A stretch of DNA of 64,000 nt from JBGPQJ01 sp963829485 (GCA_963829485.1 CAWHIK010000010.1:186001-250000); one strand, 5' to 3'; counted from the stretch's first letter, positions 17,138 through 27,205 are shown. A program made the numbers and translations. The notes: generated by a model from the letters alone, not told the origin.

Positions 17138-18322
17138 ATGGCCGGTACCTATCTCTTCCTGATCGTCCTGCTGCTGGCCGTGGCCGCGTTCATGCGGGAC
17201 GATTTTGCTGTCACATTGATCTACCTTCTGGTCGGCGCCTCCGCGCTTGGTCTTTGGTGGAGCCGGCGGGCATTGTCGCGTGTCACCTTGTCGCGAACTT
17301 ATACTCCATGGGCATTCCTGGGGGATAAAGTCAACATCCGCATCCACTTGCGCAACAAAGGTTGGCTCCCTGTTCTTTGGCTGAGCATCCAGGAATCCCT
17401 GCCGGTGGGGTTGAGCACCGTGCAGGCCTTTGAACAGGTAACAACGCTCGGTCCTCGCGAAGAGATAGAGTTAGGCTATACCCTGGGAGCCCGCAAGCGA
17501 GGACATTATATGGTCGGTCCATTGTTTGCTGCATCCGGCGATATATTTGGGCTGGGAAAACCCGCACGTTTGGAAGGGGATAAGCAATATCTGACGGTTT
17601 ACCCAAAGATCATTCCCCTGACCTCGATGGATATTCCCTCTCATTCACCGCAAGGGACTCTGCGTCACCACCAGCCGATCTTCGAAGACCCGACCCGGGT
17701 TTTCAGCAAGAGGGATTATGTGGCCGGGGATTCGCTGCGCCGGGTGGATTGGAAATCCACAGCCACGACCGGCCGGCTGCAGGTCAAACTATTCGAGCCT
17801 TCCATCGCCATCGAAACGTTGATCTTCCTCAACCTCAATGCGGACGACTATCATTATCATTCTCGCATCGATTCGACCGAACTGGCGATCGTAATCGCGG
17901 CTTCCGTGGCAGCCTGGGTGTCTGGTAGGAAGCAGACCGTTGGCTTGAGGGTAAACGGCAAGGATCCGATGGTGAACGCCTTCCCGCAGTACATTCCTCC
18001 GCGCAAAGGGCAGGCGCACCTGATGCGGATTCTCGAAATCCTGGCACGGGTGGAGATGACGCAGGATAACCCTCTGGCTCCGATCATCCGCGAACAGCGT
18101 TACCACCTCCCCTGGGGGACGTCTTTCCTGGTCATCACCGGAGGGGCTGACGACAACCTCCTGGAGGAGCTTTACCAGGCGCGCCGGGGAGGTCTGAATA
18201 CGTTACTTATCCTTGCAGGAAAAGCAGTTCATGCGGCAGAGATCACCCGCCGCGCGGGGAATTATGGCATCCCGGCCGTATCACTCCTCGATGAGCACAG
18301 CCTGGATATCTGGCGTGAATAA
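17138..18322 (+). CDS. DUF58 domain membrane protein
   Basis: A 394-residue protein with two N-terminal membrane helices (about residues 3-45) and a cytoplasmic DUF58 domain containing the signature DYVAGDSLRRVDWKSTATTGRLQVKLFEP. DUF58 proteins resemble vWA folds and are regular partners of MoxR ATPases. The ATG at 17138, ten bases after the MoxR stop, is chosen because the codons before it overlap MoxR and have no membrane character. Function of the partnership is unknown in general; envelope or stress roles have been shown for some. Confidence 0.85.
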   Translation: MAGTYLFLIVLLLAVAAFMRDDFAVTLIYLLVGASALGLWWSRRALSRVTLSRTYTPWAFLGDKVNIRIHLRNKGWLPVLWLSIQESLPVGLSTVQAFEQVTTLGPREEIELGYTLGARKRGHYMVGPLFAASGDIFGLGKPARLEGDKQYLTVYPKIIPLTSMDIPSHSPQGTLRHHQPIFEDPTRVFSKRDYVAGDSLRRVDWKSTATTGRLQVKLFEPSIAIETLIFLNLNADDYHYHSRIDSTELAIVIAASVAAWVSGRKQTVGLRVNGKDPMVNAFPQYIPPRKGQAHLMRILEILARVEMTQDNPLAPIIREQRYHLPWGTSFLVITGGADDNLLEELYQARRGGLNTLLILAGKAVHAAEITRRAGNYGIPAVSLLDEHSLDIWRE

Positions 18323-18337
18323 CCGAATGGATAGGTC

Positions 18338-19979
18338 ATGACGGCGAAGGAAGAATCAGGCAATTTTCGCGTGAATGAATCCACGTCTCGATGGATCAGC
18401 ACCTTTTTAGTCGCCGGCATGATCGCTTGTGGTGCGATGACCATCGGAAGTGTCGTCCACCAGCTTCTTCCCACCTGGCAGCCCTGGATACTGGGAATTG
18501 TTTGTTTTTTCATCGCTTTGGACGGTCTTTATACAAGGTGGCGATTTAAAGAATCAATCGATTTTTAACCCCGGCTGTATAACGGTAGCCCTGACGCAGG
18601 CTGTGATTATTGTGCTGGTGGTCAAAGTAACCACCAGTTTATCCTTTGGGGTTAAGTCATTTGTTGCTGAGATCCTCCTGTGGGGCAGGGATTTTGAGAG
18701 CTCCTTTATCACCATCGAGCTTATCATTGGACTCCTGCTGGCGGTGCTCGCCTGGTTCATCGGCAGTTATTTTGGTGAGCTGCTAGATAACATGGGTCCG
18801 GAGCAGGCATTGATCTCCCGGACCATCGAGGTGCCGATTGAACAGGGAGAACTTTCGGCTCGCGACAAACTCATAAACCTTATCTATTCCATTCTTATTA
18901 TCCTTGTGATCTTCACAGCTCTCGCGAGGGTCGACCTCCGCACTGCTTTCAGCCCGGAGTATCACAAGGTCACTTTAATAAAATTGACACCGCTTGAAGG
19001 CGGAGGTGCCAGCACTCTGGCTTTCTTTATGCTCTCTCTGGTGTTGCTCAGTCTCACCCAATTCATATCGCTGCACGCGAATTGGACCCTGGCCAATATC
19101 CCGGTGAACAGCAGGCTGGCAGGGAGATGGGTCCGCTACAGCATAGTGTTCCTCTTAGCCCTGACCGTTATCACCGGTTTACTGCCGACCCATTACAGTG
19201 CGGGATTTCTCTCATTTTTAGGAGATATCCTGGACGTGGTCGTGCAGGCAATTTCCTTCCTGATGCTGGTGGTTTTTTCTATTTTCTCGATGCTGATAAG
19301 CCTTCCGTTCATGCTGTTTGGGCAGAAGCAGCCTGATATGAGCAGCGACACGCCTGCACCGCAAGAGACCCCGGTGATGCCTCAATTGGAAGAAGCGGCG
19401 AGGGCAAGTCCGCTGTTGGATTCGGCGAGGGCTATCTTTTTTTGGGTGGTTTTCCTGGCTGTTGTTATTTTCTTTGTCAGCCAATACCTGCGCCAACATG
19501 AGGAAGTTCTCATCTGGTTGAGAAGGATTCCCGGATGGCGGTTTATATCCGGGATATGGATTTGGCTCAAGTCATTATTAGCCAGGACGGGGAAAGTCAT
19601 TTCGCGGGTGGTGGAGGGCGGGCGCACCCGTATCAAGGTTATCAGCGATAACAGGCGATTTGCCGTTCAGGGTGGTTATATCAACCCAAGGCGCCTTGGA
19701 CCCCGGCAAAAGATCTTCTTTTATTATCAAACGTTGATTCGCAGAGGCGGTGAAAAGGGAATACCACGCAAGACATCACAGACACCCTCGGAATATGCTC
19801 AAGCCCTTGAGAACGCCCTGCCTGATGCAGAAGTGGATATCGACCAGTTGACGGGAGCATTTGTCGAAGCACGATACAGCCGGCATGACGTGCTGTCGGA
19901 AGATGCCAATCGGGTAAAAAACACCTGGGAGCGAATACGACGGATATTAAGAGGGGTAAAAAATCCCGGACAGGGATGA
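18338..19979 (+). CDS. DUF4129-type polytopic membrane protein, frameshifted
   Basis: Third gene of the MoxR operon, starting 15 bases after DUF58. The first frame encodes two membrane helices (residues about 20-65) ending in LDGLYTRWRFK; near 18553 the frame changes and continues with NQSIFNPG and several further helices, then a cytoplasmic C-terminal region with QTPSEYAQALENALP and a helical end, the arrangement of DUF4129 proteins that accompany MoxR and DUF58. Joined length is about 546 residues. The DUF4129 part is usually fused to or next to a transglutaminase-like protease; no catalytic Cys-His-Asp triad is visible here. Confidence 0.72.
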
Positions 19980-20010
19980 TACCTGGCCGGGATGGAATTG
20001 CATTGCATCC

Positions 20011-20571
20011 TTATCGATTAACTTTACTTCTGCTGCGGTTCTTTGTCTTGTCCGAGTTGGCTGACACATCCGGGCGGTAGGGCGCCTGCCTGTCCAGGGT
20101 GCCTACGAATTGGACCAGTTTAGTGTGCCCCAGCATCTGCCTGATCGACATGTTTTCGCCGATGTGATACCAGTAATGGTAGATCATGCGCTGCAGCAGG
20201 TTGCCAAAGGTGCGCGAAGTCTGCCGGCCTTCAATGAAGGCATACTGCTGTAACTCGACCGAAGTCAGAGTGTCCAGCCAGGGTTCGGTTTCCGCGGTGA
20301 TCTTTTTCCAGGCAGCCAGGACTTTTTTGAGCGGGGGAGTGCTTGCAGGGGCACCATAGGCGAATTGCTCGTTGATCTCCAGATACGGCATTATCTCCTG
20401 ACCAAGGTACAGACAGTAGCGCTGCTCCTGCCAGGCGAGATGACCGATGTTCCAGCTGATGGAGTTCATCGGCAGAAGGCGCTTGCATGCGTCCTCATCG
20501 CTGACCCCTTTTATGGAGCGTGTAAATTCGCTGCGGGTAAAGCGGAGCTGACTCACCAACGGATGTGTCAT
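20011..20571 (-). CDS. DinB family protein
   Basis: A four-helix-bundle protein of about 186 residues in the DinB/YfiT superfamily, often metal-dependent thiol transferases or uncharacterised. Histidines that could form the metal site are in SISWNIGHLAWQEQRY and YHYWYHIGENM, with a third in the MTHPLVSQL start segment being less certain. The ATG at 20571 is preferred over an upstream GTG because it is properly spaced from AGGAG. The C-tail after about residue 165 is basic and Ser/Lys/Arg-rich. It is convergent with the DUF4129 gene and 16 bases after the DUF1801 gene. Confidence 0.75.
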   Translation of the reverse strand: MTHPLVSQLRFTRSEFTRSIKGVSDEDACKRLLPMNSISWNIGHLAWQEQRYCLYLGQEIMPYLEINEQFAYGAPASTPPLKKVLAAWKKITAETEPWLDTLTSVELQQYAFIEGRQTSRTFGNLLQRMIYHYWYHIGENMSIRQMLGHTKLVQFVGTLDRQAPYRPDVSANSDKTKNRSRSKVNR

Positions 20572-20586
20572 GGGCACTTCTCCTTT

Positions 20587-20973
20587 TTACTTTTTTCGGG
20601 CTTTTTCTTCAGCCTTCCTGATATTTTCCGCTACTCTGAACTTCACGATTTTTCGAATCAGATCCAAGGGGAGAGGTTTATCCAGCGGGAATTGCACCGC
20701 GCCTTTGGTCGTCTTGTAGGCTGACAACTCTTTTTTGAATTTTTCGATCCCCGTCGGCACAGGATAAAACCCGATGTGATTCTTGAAAGCAGCAAAGTGG
20801 ACCAGGTTGCCTTTCAAAAAGAAGGTCGGCATCTGGTAGCTGATTTTCTCCGTCGCTTCAGGCGCAGTTTCCCTGATGACCTCCCGCATTTCCTTGAGCT
20901 TCTTTTGTATATCGATTGGGAAGGTTGCTATGTATTCATCAATGGTGTTGATTGCAATTTTCTTGTTATCCAT
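20587..20973 (-). CDS. DUF1801 (YdhG/Fra-like) protein
   Basis: A 128-residue small soluble protein with the family signature EKISYQMPTFFLKGNLVHFAAFKNHIGFYP and a C-terminal KFRVAENI segment. Some relatives are frataxin-like iron chaperones, others are uncharacterised. The ATG at 20973 follows AGGAG at the right spacing; a start 15 bases upstream would lie on the ribosome site. It precedes the DinB gene in a likely two-gene unit. A second DUF1801 protein is encoded at about 26.2 kb. Confidence 0.8.
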   Translation of the reverse strand: MDNKKIAINTIDEYIATFPIDIQKKLKEMREVIRETAPEATEKISYQMPTFFLKGNLVHFAAFKNHIGFYPVPTGIEKFKKELSAYKTTKGAVQFPLDKPLPLDLIRKIVKFRVAENIRKAEEKARKK

Positions 20974-21012
20974 ATTGTCTCCTATCACTAAAGTTTATTC
21001 TGTCCGATCACA

Positions 21013-21687
21013 TCATTGTAGTCCCATCAGAAAGGCAACTTCTTTGGCGAAATCACCGACTGAGGTGGTTGAGGTCATTCTACAAAGCGAAATGTTGTTT
21101 TCCTGGCATTCTTTCTCGATCGCCTGAGTGATTTTCTTATCAAAATCGAGAAACTTCATCCATGCTGCTTCCGGATTCGGCAATTTATAAATCTCATCCT
21201 TCATGGATTGCCTGTCAGCCGATTCCCAAACAGCGATATCCAACGGAGCAGACAGGCAAATGATTTGACGGGCTGGGATGACGTGATTAAGTAAAGCCGG
21301 GTTGCAAATCCCGCCATCGATCAGCAATGGCGAAGTTGGACTGGAATCTGCGACGTCCTCTGCCAACAAATCGAGATATTCGGGCAGCGCAGCTTGATTG
21401 AAACTATTGAATTCATCCCACGACATGGCGAGCAGCCATGCCAACCCATTTTCGGATGTCGACCAAGCGAAATTGACGGGGTGACGTTCCGGCGTGAACC
21501 GGCTGTGATAGGAGCCGTAAATGTGGGCATCCATGTCGTACACAGGCAGCCCATCGCGTGCTGACAGGTTCCGGCATACCGTCGTCTTGCCGGATCCGGC
21601 TCCACCGACGATCCAGTAAAGTTTTTCCCGAACGGAGAGAACGCCGCGGGCTTTATTGAGCAAATCGAAGTCGATTGAGAAGACCAT
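21013..21687 (-). CDS. P-loop nucleotide kinase-like ATPase
   Basis: A 224-residue soluble protein with a clear Walker A, WIVGGAGSGKTTVCRNL (about residues 25-41), followed by YDMDAHIYGSYH in the place where small kinases bind their substrate, and a Walker-B-like LLIDGG later on. The layout resembles AAA_18/shikimate-kinase-type proteins of unknown substrate. A proteinaceous or nucleoside target cannot be distinguished. It follows the GGDEF gene on the same strand by about 48 bases. Confidence 0.6.
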   Translation of the reverse strand: MVFSIDFDLLNKARGVLSVREKLYWIVGGAGSGKTTVCRNLSARDGLPVYDMDAHIYGSYHSRFTPERHPVNFAWSTSENGLAWLLAMSWDEFNSFNQAALPEYLDLLAEDVADSSPTSPLLIDGGICNPALLNHVIPARQIICLSAPLDIAVWESADRQSMKDEIYKLPNPEAAWMKFLDFDKKITQAIEKECQENNISLCRMTSTTSVGDFAKEVAFLMGLQ

Positions 21688-21735
21688 GAGGTTTTGTGAA
21701 TTCCGGTCGAAATTTACACAGCAAACACTCGGAAT

Positions 21736-22593
21736 TCAAGCGGCATCATACGTGGACGACATTTTCGTATCCTTGCCCTTACGCTTGGCTTCGTACATGA
21801 GATTGTCCACATGCTTGACCACCTCATCAACCGACTCGGGCGGGGTAATGCAGGTGAGCGCTCCAATGCTGCAGGTGAGAGGCAGCTTCGAGCGGACTGT
21901 GGACTGAATTCGAGATGAGACGATCTCTGCTGCGCGGGTGTCCGCTTCGGTGAGCAGGATGGCGAACTCGTCACCCCCCAGCCTGGCGATGGTATCCCCG
22001 GCGCGGAGATTTTGCTTAAGTAAATAGGCCATGGTCTTTAGCGCGCCGTCGCCGGCTGAATACCCACGGGCGTCGTTCAATTCCTTAAAGTTATCGATAT
22101 CCAGATACAGGATGCTGAAGGGGCGATTGTGACGCCTGAGCAGTGCTATCTGGGTCTCCGCCGCTTCGTAAAATGCCTTGGTGTTGGGCGCACCGGTCAG
22201 CGGGTCGATGCGGGCATTGTTGGATTCTCTTTCCAGGGTAGCGTGGATAATTGCCGTCAGAACCGCAACGATCATGAACGTCATCAGCCAGACGCCGGTG
22301 TTCCAGGCGGGGATGAATGAATTTTCATAAGGAATTGATCTGGAGAGGATATCCGCGATGTACCAGGCGAGCGCACTAATGATGGAAAGGGATAAGCCGG
22401 CTTCCCATCCCAGCGTCCAGGCTGCGATTCCGATGGGGATGAGGTAGAAGATCGAGAAATCCAGTTCGGGACCCGTGGCATAGTCAATGGCGCCGATCAG
22501 CAACACAATAAAAAGCAAGCCTATGAAAAGGAGAATCCTGGAGGATTGGGGCAGCTTCGTAAGGGCTAATGAACTCAGGTCCCGGCGATACAT
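21736..22593 (-). CDS. Membrane diguanylate cyclase (GGDEF)
   Basis: Makes cyclic di-GMP from two GTP. About 285 residues: an N-terminal region of four or so membrane helices (about residues 20-115) of MASE type, then a GGDEF domain with DPLTGAPNTKAFYE, LYLDIDNFKELND and the active-site RLGGDEFA. An RAGD sequence lies five residues before GGDEF, which is the position of the inhibitory I-site, so product feedback is likely. There is no EAL or PAS domain. The membrane part probably senses an unknown signal. Confidence 0.9.
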   Translation of the reverse strand: MYRRDLSSLALTKLPQSSRILLFIGLLFIVLLIGAIDYATGPELDFSIFYLIPIGIAAWTLGWEAGLSLSIISALAWYIADILSRSIPYENSFIPAWNTGVWLMTFMIVAVLTAIIHATLERESNNARIDPLTGAPNTKAFYEAAETQIALLRRHNRPFSILYLDIDNFKELNDARGYSAGDGALKTMAYLLKQNLRAGDTIARLGGDEFAILLTEADTRAAEIVSSRIQSTVRSKLPLTCSIGALTCITPPESVDEVVKHVDNLMYEAKRKGKDTKMSSTYDAA

Positions 22594-22697
22594 AGGTTAT
22601 CACCTAATCCCTTTCTCCCTGTTATTATACAAACAATCGCCGCGAAAGTTATCACTCATTCAGGGGATATTCCCGGCAATTTGCAAAAGTGTATAAA

Positions 22698-22733
22698 GTT
22701 GAAAAAAGCAGGGCATCTTTCAGCCCTGCTTTT
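22698..22733 (-). terminator. Rho-independent terminator after the membrane TPR gene
   Basis: Arms AAAAGCAGGGC (22704-22714) and GCCCTGCTTTT (22723-22733) with an eight-base loop; on the minus strand the hairpin runs straight into a T tract. It lies 29 bases past the stop of the gene ending at 22763. Confidence 0.9.
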
Positions 22734-22762
22734 AATAAGCGCGATCCAATCCTTTGGGTGAA

Positions 22763-25141
22763 TCAATTCGCCGGCGGATTGATCTTCTTCTGGACCTGAT
22801 CGACAATCACCTGCATGACCGGCTGCTCGGGTGAATTTGCGGGCAGGTTGGACAGGTAATAGGTCAGATCGCCAAGAGCCGGTTTGAGTTCTCCGATCTT
22901 CAGGTAGGAAAGGCCGCGGACTTTGAAGTTGATCAGGCTCTGGTCACCGAGATCGAAAGCCCTCTGAATGTTCGTCACAGAATCGATATATTGTTCGATC
23001 TGGAAGTATGCCTGGGCGATGTTGGAGTAGGCGAGGGCGGTATTGGAGTCCGGTTTGTCCTGGCGGCGTTCTTTTTGCTGCCGTTTGTACAGGTCGATGG
23101 CAGTCTCAAAATCGGAAATCGCCCGCGAGATGGGGAATAAAACGGCGTAGGAAATGTTGCCGCTCAGTTCCAGAGTTTTACTGCCGCGCAGTAAAAGCGT
23201 TTTTCCGCGCCCCAGGTAAGCCAGAGGGTTCTGGCTGTCCAGCAGGATCTCTTCATCGAAATCGCGTTTCGCCTCATCAAGCCTTGAACTGTTCAGGTAC
23301 AGCGTGGCGCGCTCGTAGTAGGCATCCCTCAAGAGGCGCAGCAATTCACGTGCGCTCGCCAGCCTGATGGCATCTGAAAAATCATTGATCGCCTGGTCGA
23401 AGTTGTTGAGATTGATATGGATCTTGCCGCGCGTCAGGAAGGCCTTGGGAATGATCGGGCTTATTCGGATGGCCTCGTTTAATTCGGACAACGCCTCCTG
23501 GTATTCCTTACGTTGATGCAGCAGGGCGCCGCGGTAGATATAGGTAACCGGAAAATCCGGGTTCGCTTGAGTGGCCGCTTTGAAATCCCTGTCGGATTCC
23601 TCCACAAGCCTGGCATACTCTGCGCCTTCCGTTCCCTTGTTGATCGCCTGCATCCCATGCGCTAGACCGAGGCTGGCATAAGCCGAGGAGAAGTCTTCGG
23701 ATTGGTCTTTGTACTGCTCGATTGCCATTTTGAGAATGGCTATCGCCTCGTCGTATTTCTTGTTATCGATATAGGCGTTTGCCAGACCGACGGCAGATTG
23801 GGCATCCCTGACAAATGCCGCAGTCAGGTCCTCGGGCTTGAGATCGGTTTCACTGACCAGGTTGGTGATCAGGTCAAGTGTGAGGTCGTTGGCAAAAATC
23901 GGGGTGGCTGCCTGGCGGGTGATATCCGCAAGAAGATTCTGTGTTTGGACGCGCATCTGTTCCGATTCGACTTTTCGTATCGCATGCCAATACCCCTGGA
24001 CGTAGGCCAGATTAGGGCTGGGCACTTCGACCGAATGCGCAAGCGAGGCCAGCATGACCAGTTCTTCATGGGTCAATTCTGCGTTGTCGTCGAGCGGCGT
24101 ATATTTGATCTGCTCCGGTTCAGCGCGGGGCACCTGTGCCACCATTTGGAGCAGGGCAGTCATGGTATTGATGCCGATAACCTGCAAACGTCCCACGGTT
24201 TCTTTCGGCAGAGTGGACAATAAGATGGCTTGATCGACCCAGTGGATCACCTGAGGCATGCTGTACCGACTGGTCAGCAGGAGCTGGCGGATGTCCATGG
24301 CAGCCAGATTCTGGATGTTATCCACGCCGGATTCGCGCAGGCGGGTTTCGTGCCAGATGCTGATGCCGTTGATGTCCCCCAGGTTGAGTTCGTTGCGTTT
24401 TCCCAGGTCCAGGAATCGGCCACTGATCGTGTTGAGAAACCGGATGCCTGATTCGGGGATGTACCCGATCAGGAAAGCTACGATCGGGATAACCGGGGAC
24501 GGGATGAGAGGGGTGTCCCCTTGTTGAATTAAATAGAATGAGGCGATGTAACCCACGGCGATCACCGTGACCATCAGAACGGCGGACTGCAGGTAAATAC
24601 CGGGTGACATGTCATAGGTCACGTATCGCCGCGAGACATTGTAAATGGCGAAAACGTAAGCGCCCAGGAAACTATAGAACATGGTTTGAAGGAAGGAAGC
24701 TTCCACGAGATCCTCCAAACTGCCGGTAAAACTGAAACGCAGCATGGCAAAGCCGAACAGGCTGATCAACACCACCATGCTGACAAAAAGGATGTATTCC
24801 TGGGGTGGATTTAGCTGACGGTAAAGGTTCTCCCAAAGGTCCTGCTCGCGTTTGTCAGAGAAGCCCAGGATGTTGATGCGCGAGACCAGGCGGTCCTTGT
24901 GTTTCCCGGCGCGAACCTCGAAAGCCAGGTAGGAGATCGGGAAAAAGCCCACCAGCACGGTGACCAGAATGATCTCGTAATTACTTGCTCCCTGGCCGGA
25001 GAAATAGAGGATGAGGTAAATGATGAACAGGGAAAAAAGCGCCCCAAAAATGGTCATCAGCCATTTTCTCAGGGATGCCCTGGGTGATTCTCCCTGGGTC
25101 TTCTTCACTTCGACTTTCGGATTCTGCGGGCTTTGCTCCAT
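22763..25141 (-). CDS. Large membrane protein with C-terminal TPR repeats
   Basis: A 792-residue protein of unknown function. The first 25 residues are polar; residues about 28-245 hold six or so membrane helices split by a cytoplasmic loop; residues 250-330 form a helical segment with two short helix-hairpin-like stretches; residues about 430-790 are tetratricopeptide repeats (for example KYDEAIAILKMAIEQYKDQ and EYQEALSELNEAIRISP). The ATG at 25141 follows AAAGGAGG. The small gene at 25248-25679 lies just upstream on the same strand and may be a partner. A scaffold that displays TPRs on the membrane surface is the most I can infer. Confidence 0.7.
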   Translation of the reverse strand: MEQSPQNPKVEVKKTQGESPRASLRKWLMTIFGALFSLFIIYLILYFSGQGASNYEIILVTVLVGFFPISYLAFEVRAGKHKDRLVSRINILGFSDKREQDLWENLYRQLNPPQEYILFVSMVVLISLFGFAMLRFSFTGSLEDLVEASFLQTMFYSFLGAYVFAIYNVSRRYVTYDMSPGIYLQSAVLMVTVIAVGYIASFYLIQQGDTPLIPSPVIPIVAFLIGYIPESGIRFLNTISGRFLDLGKRNELNLGDINGISIWHETRLRESGVDNIQNLAAMDIRQLLLTSRYSMPQVIHWVDQAILLSTLPKETVGRLQVIGINTMTALLQMVAQVPRAEPEQIKYTPLDDNAELTHEELVMLASLAHSVEVPSPNLAYVQGYWHAIRKVESEQMRVQTQNLLADITRQAATPIFANDLTLDLITNLVSETDLKPEDLTAAFVRDAQSAVGLANAYIDNKKYDEAIAILKMAIEQYKDQSEDFSSAYASLGLAHGMQAINKGTEGAEYARLVEESDRDFKAATQANPDFPVTYIYRGALLHQRKEYQEALSELNEAIRISPIIPKAFLTRGKIHINLNNFDQAINDFSDAIRLASARELLRLLRDAYYERATLYLNSSRLDEAKRDFDEEILLDSQNPLAYLGRGKTLLLRGSKTLELSGNISYAVLFPISRAISDFETAIDLYKRQQKERRQDKPDSNTALAYSNIAQAYFQIEQYIDSVTNIQRAFDLGDQSLINFKVRGLSYLKIGELKPALGDLTYYLSNLPANSPEQPVMQVIVDQVQKKINPPAN

Positions 25142-25247
25142 CACAATCCTCCTTTGGCGCATAAAACAAATCGCGCCACTGTCCGCGACGAGTACATCGC
25201 CGTCATCCTGGGGCAGTGGCGCAGCAAGCTATGAGGGTGGGCGGTAC

Positions 25248-25679
25248 TCAGGAATCGATGAACTTGGAAGGGTCGATGGTGTCGATCTCGACCTTGCGGC
25301 TTTGCGTAACCTGGGCGGTCGAACCACTGACCGTTGAGTTCCCCCATTCAATGTTGACGTTCCCGGAATAAGAGATGTTTACCTTGGACTTGAAATCCTG
25401 AGCCAGGGCTTCCAGGTTCTTTGAGAGGGATTCATCGCGATACATCAGGTGCTTCAGACGGTCGCCAAATTCAGTGATCATCCCCTTGTCGCCTTGTTTG
25501 GCGATGAAATCCTTGAGGAAACCCTCGTGGTCCGGGTTGCCAAAGAACGCCGCTTCGACCAGTTCCCGGATGCGATCGATGATCTCCAGGCCTGGCAGCT
25601 CAGTGCGCTTTTCTTCCGGGGTCTTGTAATAATTTGAAAGGATTAAAGTGATGTCGTCAGCAAAAGGGTAGGCTTCCAT
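25248..25679 (-). CDS. Hypothetical protein, small partner of the membrane TPR protein
   Basis: A 143-residue soluble protein I do not recognise. Residues 1-100 look helical and compact (PFADDITLILSNYY; IIDRIRELVEAAFFGN), and residues 105-143 turn into a beta-rich Ser/Thr/Asn stretch (KVNISYSGNVNIEWGN). The start at 25679 follows GGAGG; the frame upstream has no support. It is encoded about 107 bases before the TPR gene on the same strand. The helical head plus low-complexity tail resembles small adaptor domains of bacterial conflict systems, but I cannot support that with a motif. Confidence 0.55.
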   Translation of the reverse strand: MEAYPFADDITLILSNYYKTPEEKRTELPGLEIIDRIRELVEAAFFGNPDHEGFLKDFIAKQGDKGMITEFGDRLKHLMYRDESLSKNLEALAQDFKSKVNISYSGNVNIEWGNSTVSGSTAQVTQSRKVEIDTIDPSKFIDS

Positions 25680-25806
25680 AAAAACCTCCATTAAAGACAA
25701 AAATATTATAACATTAACGCCAAGGCAATCAACGGGGGTCCATCCGTGCGGGCGATGTACTGGCTGCAGACTATGACACTTTAGACGGGGTATTAGAGAT
25801 AATTTC

Positions 25807-26160
25807 TCAATAATCTCTTCTCCGCGATTGCACCGCGGCGATCACGCTCACGCCGATGATGTAGAGAACGAGATCAACCCACCCGGCGATGGTGATCAAG
25901 GTGATTCCCATTCCGGTCCATTCGGTGCACCCGAATTCGTTGACCCCGCACCCGGACGCCAAGCCGGCAGCGGAGCAGGCTTCCTCCAGGCACCGGGTGA
26001 TATCCCCCTGGATCGACCAGCGGACGAGGAGCACCATGAGCGCGATGAGCACGGCTCCCAGAAGGATACCCGGCAGCGCCTTATCCCTCGCCATCAGGAA
26101 CCCGGCGATGACCAGCGAGAGAGCCAGAACACCCAGGGCGAGGAAGATTAATTGAAACAT
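25807..26160 (-). CDS. Small membrane protein, unknown function
   Basis: A 117-residue protein with three predicted membrane helices (about residues 3-22, 28-50 and 88-110). The loop between the second and third contains four cysteines (CLEEACSAAGLASGCGVNEFGC), which on the outside could form disulphides. The ATG at 26160 has GAGGG seven bases upstream; an earlier in-frame start would add 13 polar residues. No family recognised. Confidence 0.55.
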   Translation of the reverse strand: MFQLIFLALGVLALSLVIAGFLMARDKALPGILLGAVLIALMVLLVRWSIQGDITRCLEEACSAAGLASGCGVNEFGCTEWTGMGITLITIAGWVDLVLYIIGVSVIAAVQSRRRDY

Positions 26161-26207
26161 TCGGATACCCTCATCAGATTGACAGGCGTGCGCCGCCAAA
26201 CCTCTGC

Positions 26208-26633
26208 TTACTGAGTTTGGGCAGTCTGTTTTTTCATGTGCTTATAGGATTTCAGGATCATCTTGCGCAAAACAGGCAAATGCACATCATCCAGCTTGTT
26301 GATGTACAAACAAACTTTCCCCGTTTTGTGCTTTCCAAGCTTTTCCAGAAGGGCTGCCTGATCGTCAAAACCCGTCAGGATATATAATGCCAGGTTCTGT
26401 TTTCGCGGTGAAAAACCGATCAAACCGGCATCCCCTTCGTGCCCGCTGGCGTATTTGTAATGGTATTTTCCGAACCCGATGATATTTCCCACCCAAAAGA
26501 CTGGCTCGAGACCGGTGACCTCGCGCATCATATTCAGGATTGTAAAGCTATCCTTGCGTTTCTTCTCGTCTGGGATTGCATTCAGAAAACGAGTGACATC
26601 TTCATCGGTTGGTTTTGTTTTCAACTCGGCCAT
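26208..26633 (-). CDS. DUF1801 domain protein
   Basis: A 141-residue soluble protein. The N-terminal half has the family pattern FLNAIPDEKKRKDSFTILNM and EPVFWVGNIIGFGKYHYKY; the second half, with GLIGFSPRKQNLALYI and GKVCLYINKLDDVHLP, is the typical C-terminus of this DUF1801 subgroup. It is a distant paralogue of the 20.6 kb gene. Function unknown. Confidence 0.8.
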   Translation of the reverse strand: MAELKTKPTDEDVTRFLNAIPDEKKRKDSFTILNMMREVTGLEPVFWVGNIIGFGKYHYKYASGHEGDAGLIGFSPRKQNLALYILTGFDDQAALLEKLGKHKTGKVCLYINKLDDVHLPVLRKMILKSYKHMKKQTAQTQ

Positions 26634-26686
26634 TGATTATTCCTTATGAACGTGGATTAATCCAATAAAAACGGCTTCATTAAAAA

Positions 26687-27106
26687 TTAGGAAATTGGAG
26701 ATCCGGAATAGTGTTCTGTGCCTGGCGACGGTTCCTTTAAAGCCCAGGAAGGCGGTGTTGACATCAGGATGTAAATGACATAATAGATCGGCATTCCCAA
26801 ATAAGGGATGAAAAAGATCGCCAGGAGCGCGATGATTTGAATGACGTCATTGGCAGCCTGATTTTTTACGGCATGGATAATGTAGAAAGCGATCAACCCG
26901 TAAATAAGAATATTGATCAGGCAGATCATTGGAAATACCACAGCCATCATCATATCAAAGTACTGGAATGGGAAGTCGGAATCAGGGTTACCCATAAAGA
27001 ATGGGAATGCAAAAGAAATCCATATTAAGAATAGACCAATAGGAAGCAGCATGACTATAACTGTGGCCACACCGACTGCGATTTTGATGGGTTTGGAAAG
27101 AGTCAT
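26687..27106 (-). CDS. Membrane protein, unknown function
   Basis: A 139-residue protein with about four hydrophobic helices (residues 10-35, 50-75, 90-115 in part) and a polar C-tail. There is no recognised motif apart from a PxxxxPxYYxIY stretch near the end. The upstream intergenic region contains palindromic GACC-n-GGTC elements that could be operators. Confidence 0.5.
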   Translation of the reverse strand: MTLSKPIKIAVGVATVIVMLLPIGLFLIWISFAFPFFMGNPDSDFPFQYFDMMMAVVFPMICLINILIYGLIAFYIIHAVKNQAANDVIQIIALLAIFFIPYLGMPIYYVIYILMSTPPSWALKEPSPGTEHYSGSPIS

Positions 27107-27205
27107 CCGGCACCTCCAGTGTTGCTGAAAAAGGGAATCCCACTTGGTGTTCTTTTAGTCTCGCTGGAGCGTGTGGTCACAGTACCGAGACCACCGCCCA
27201 GCATT

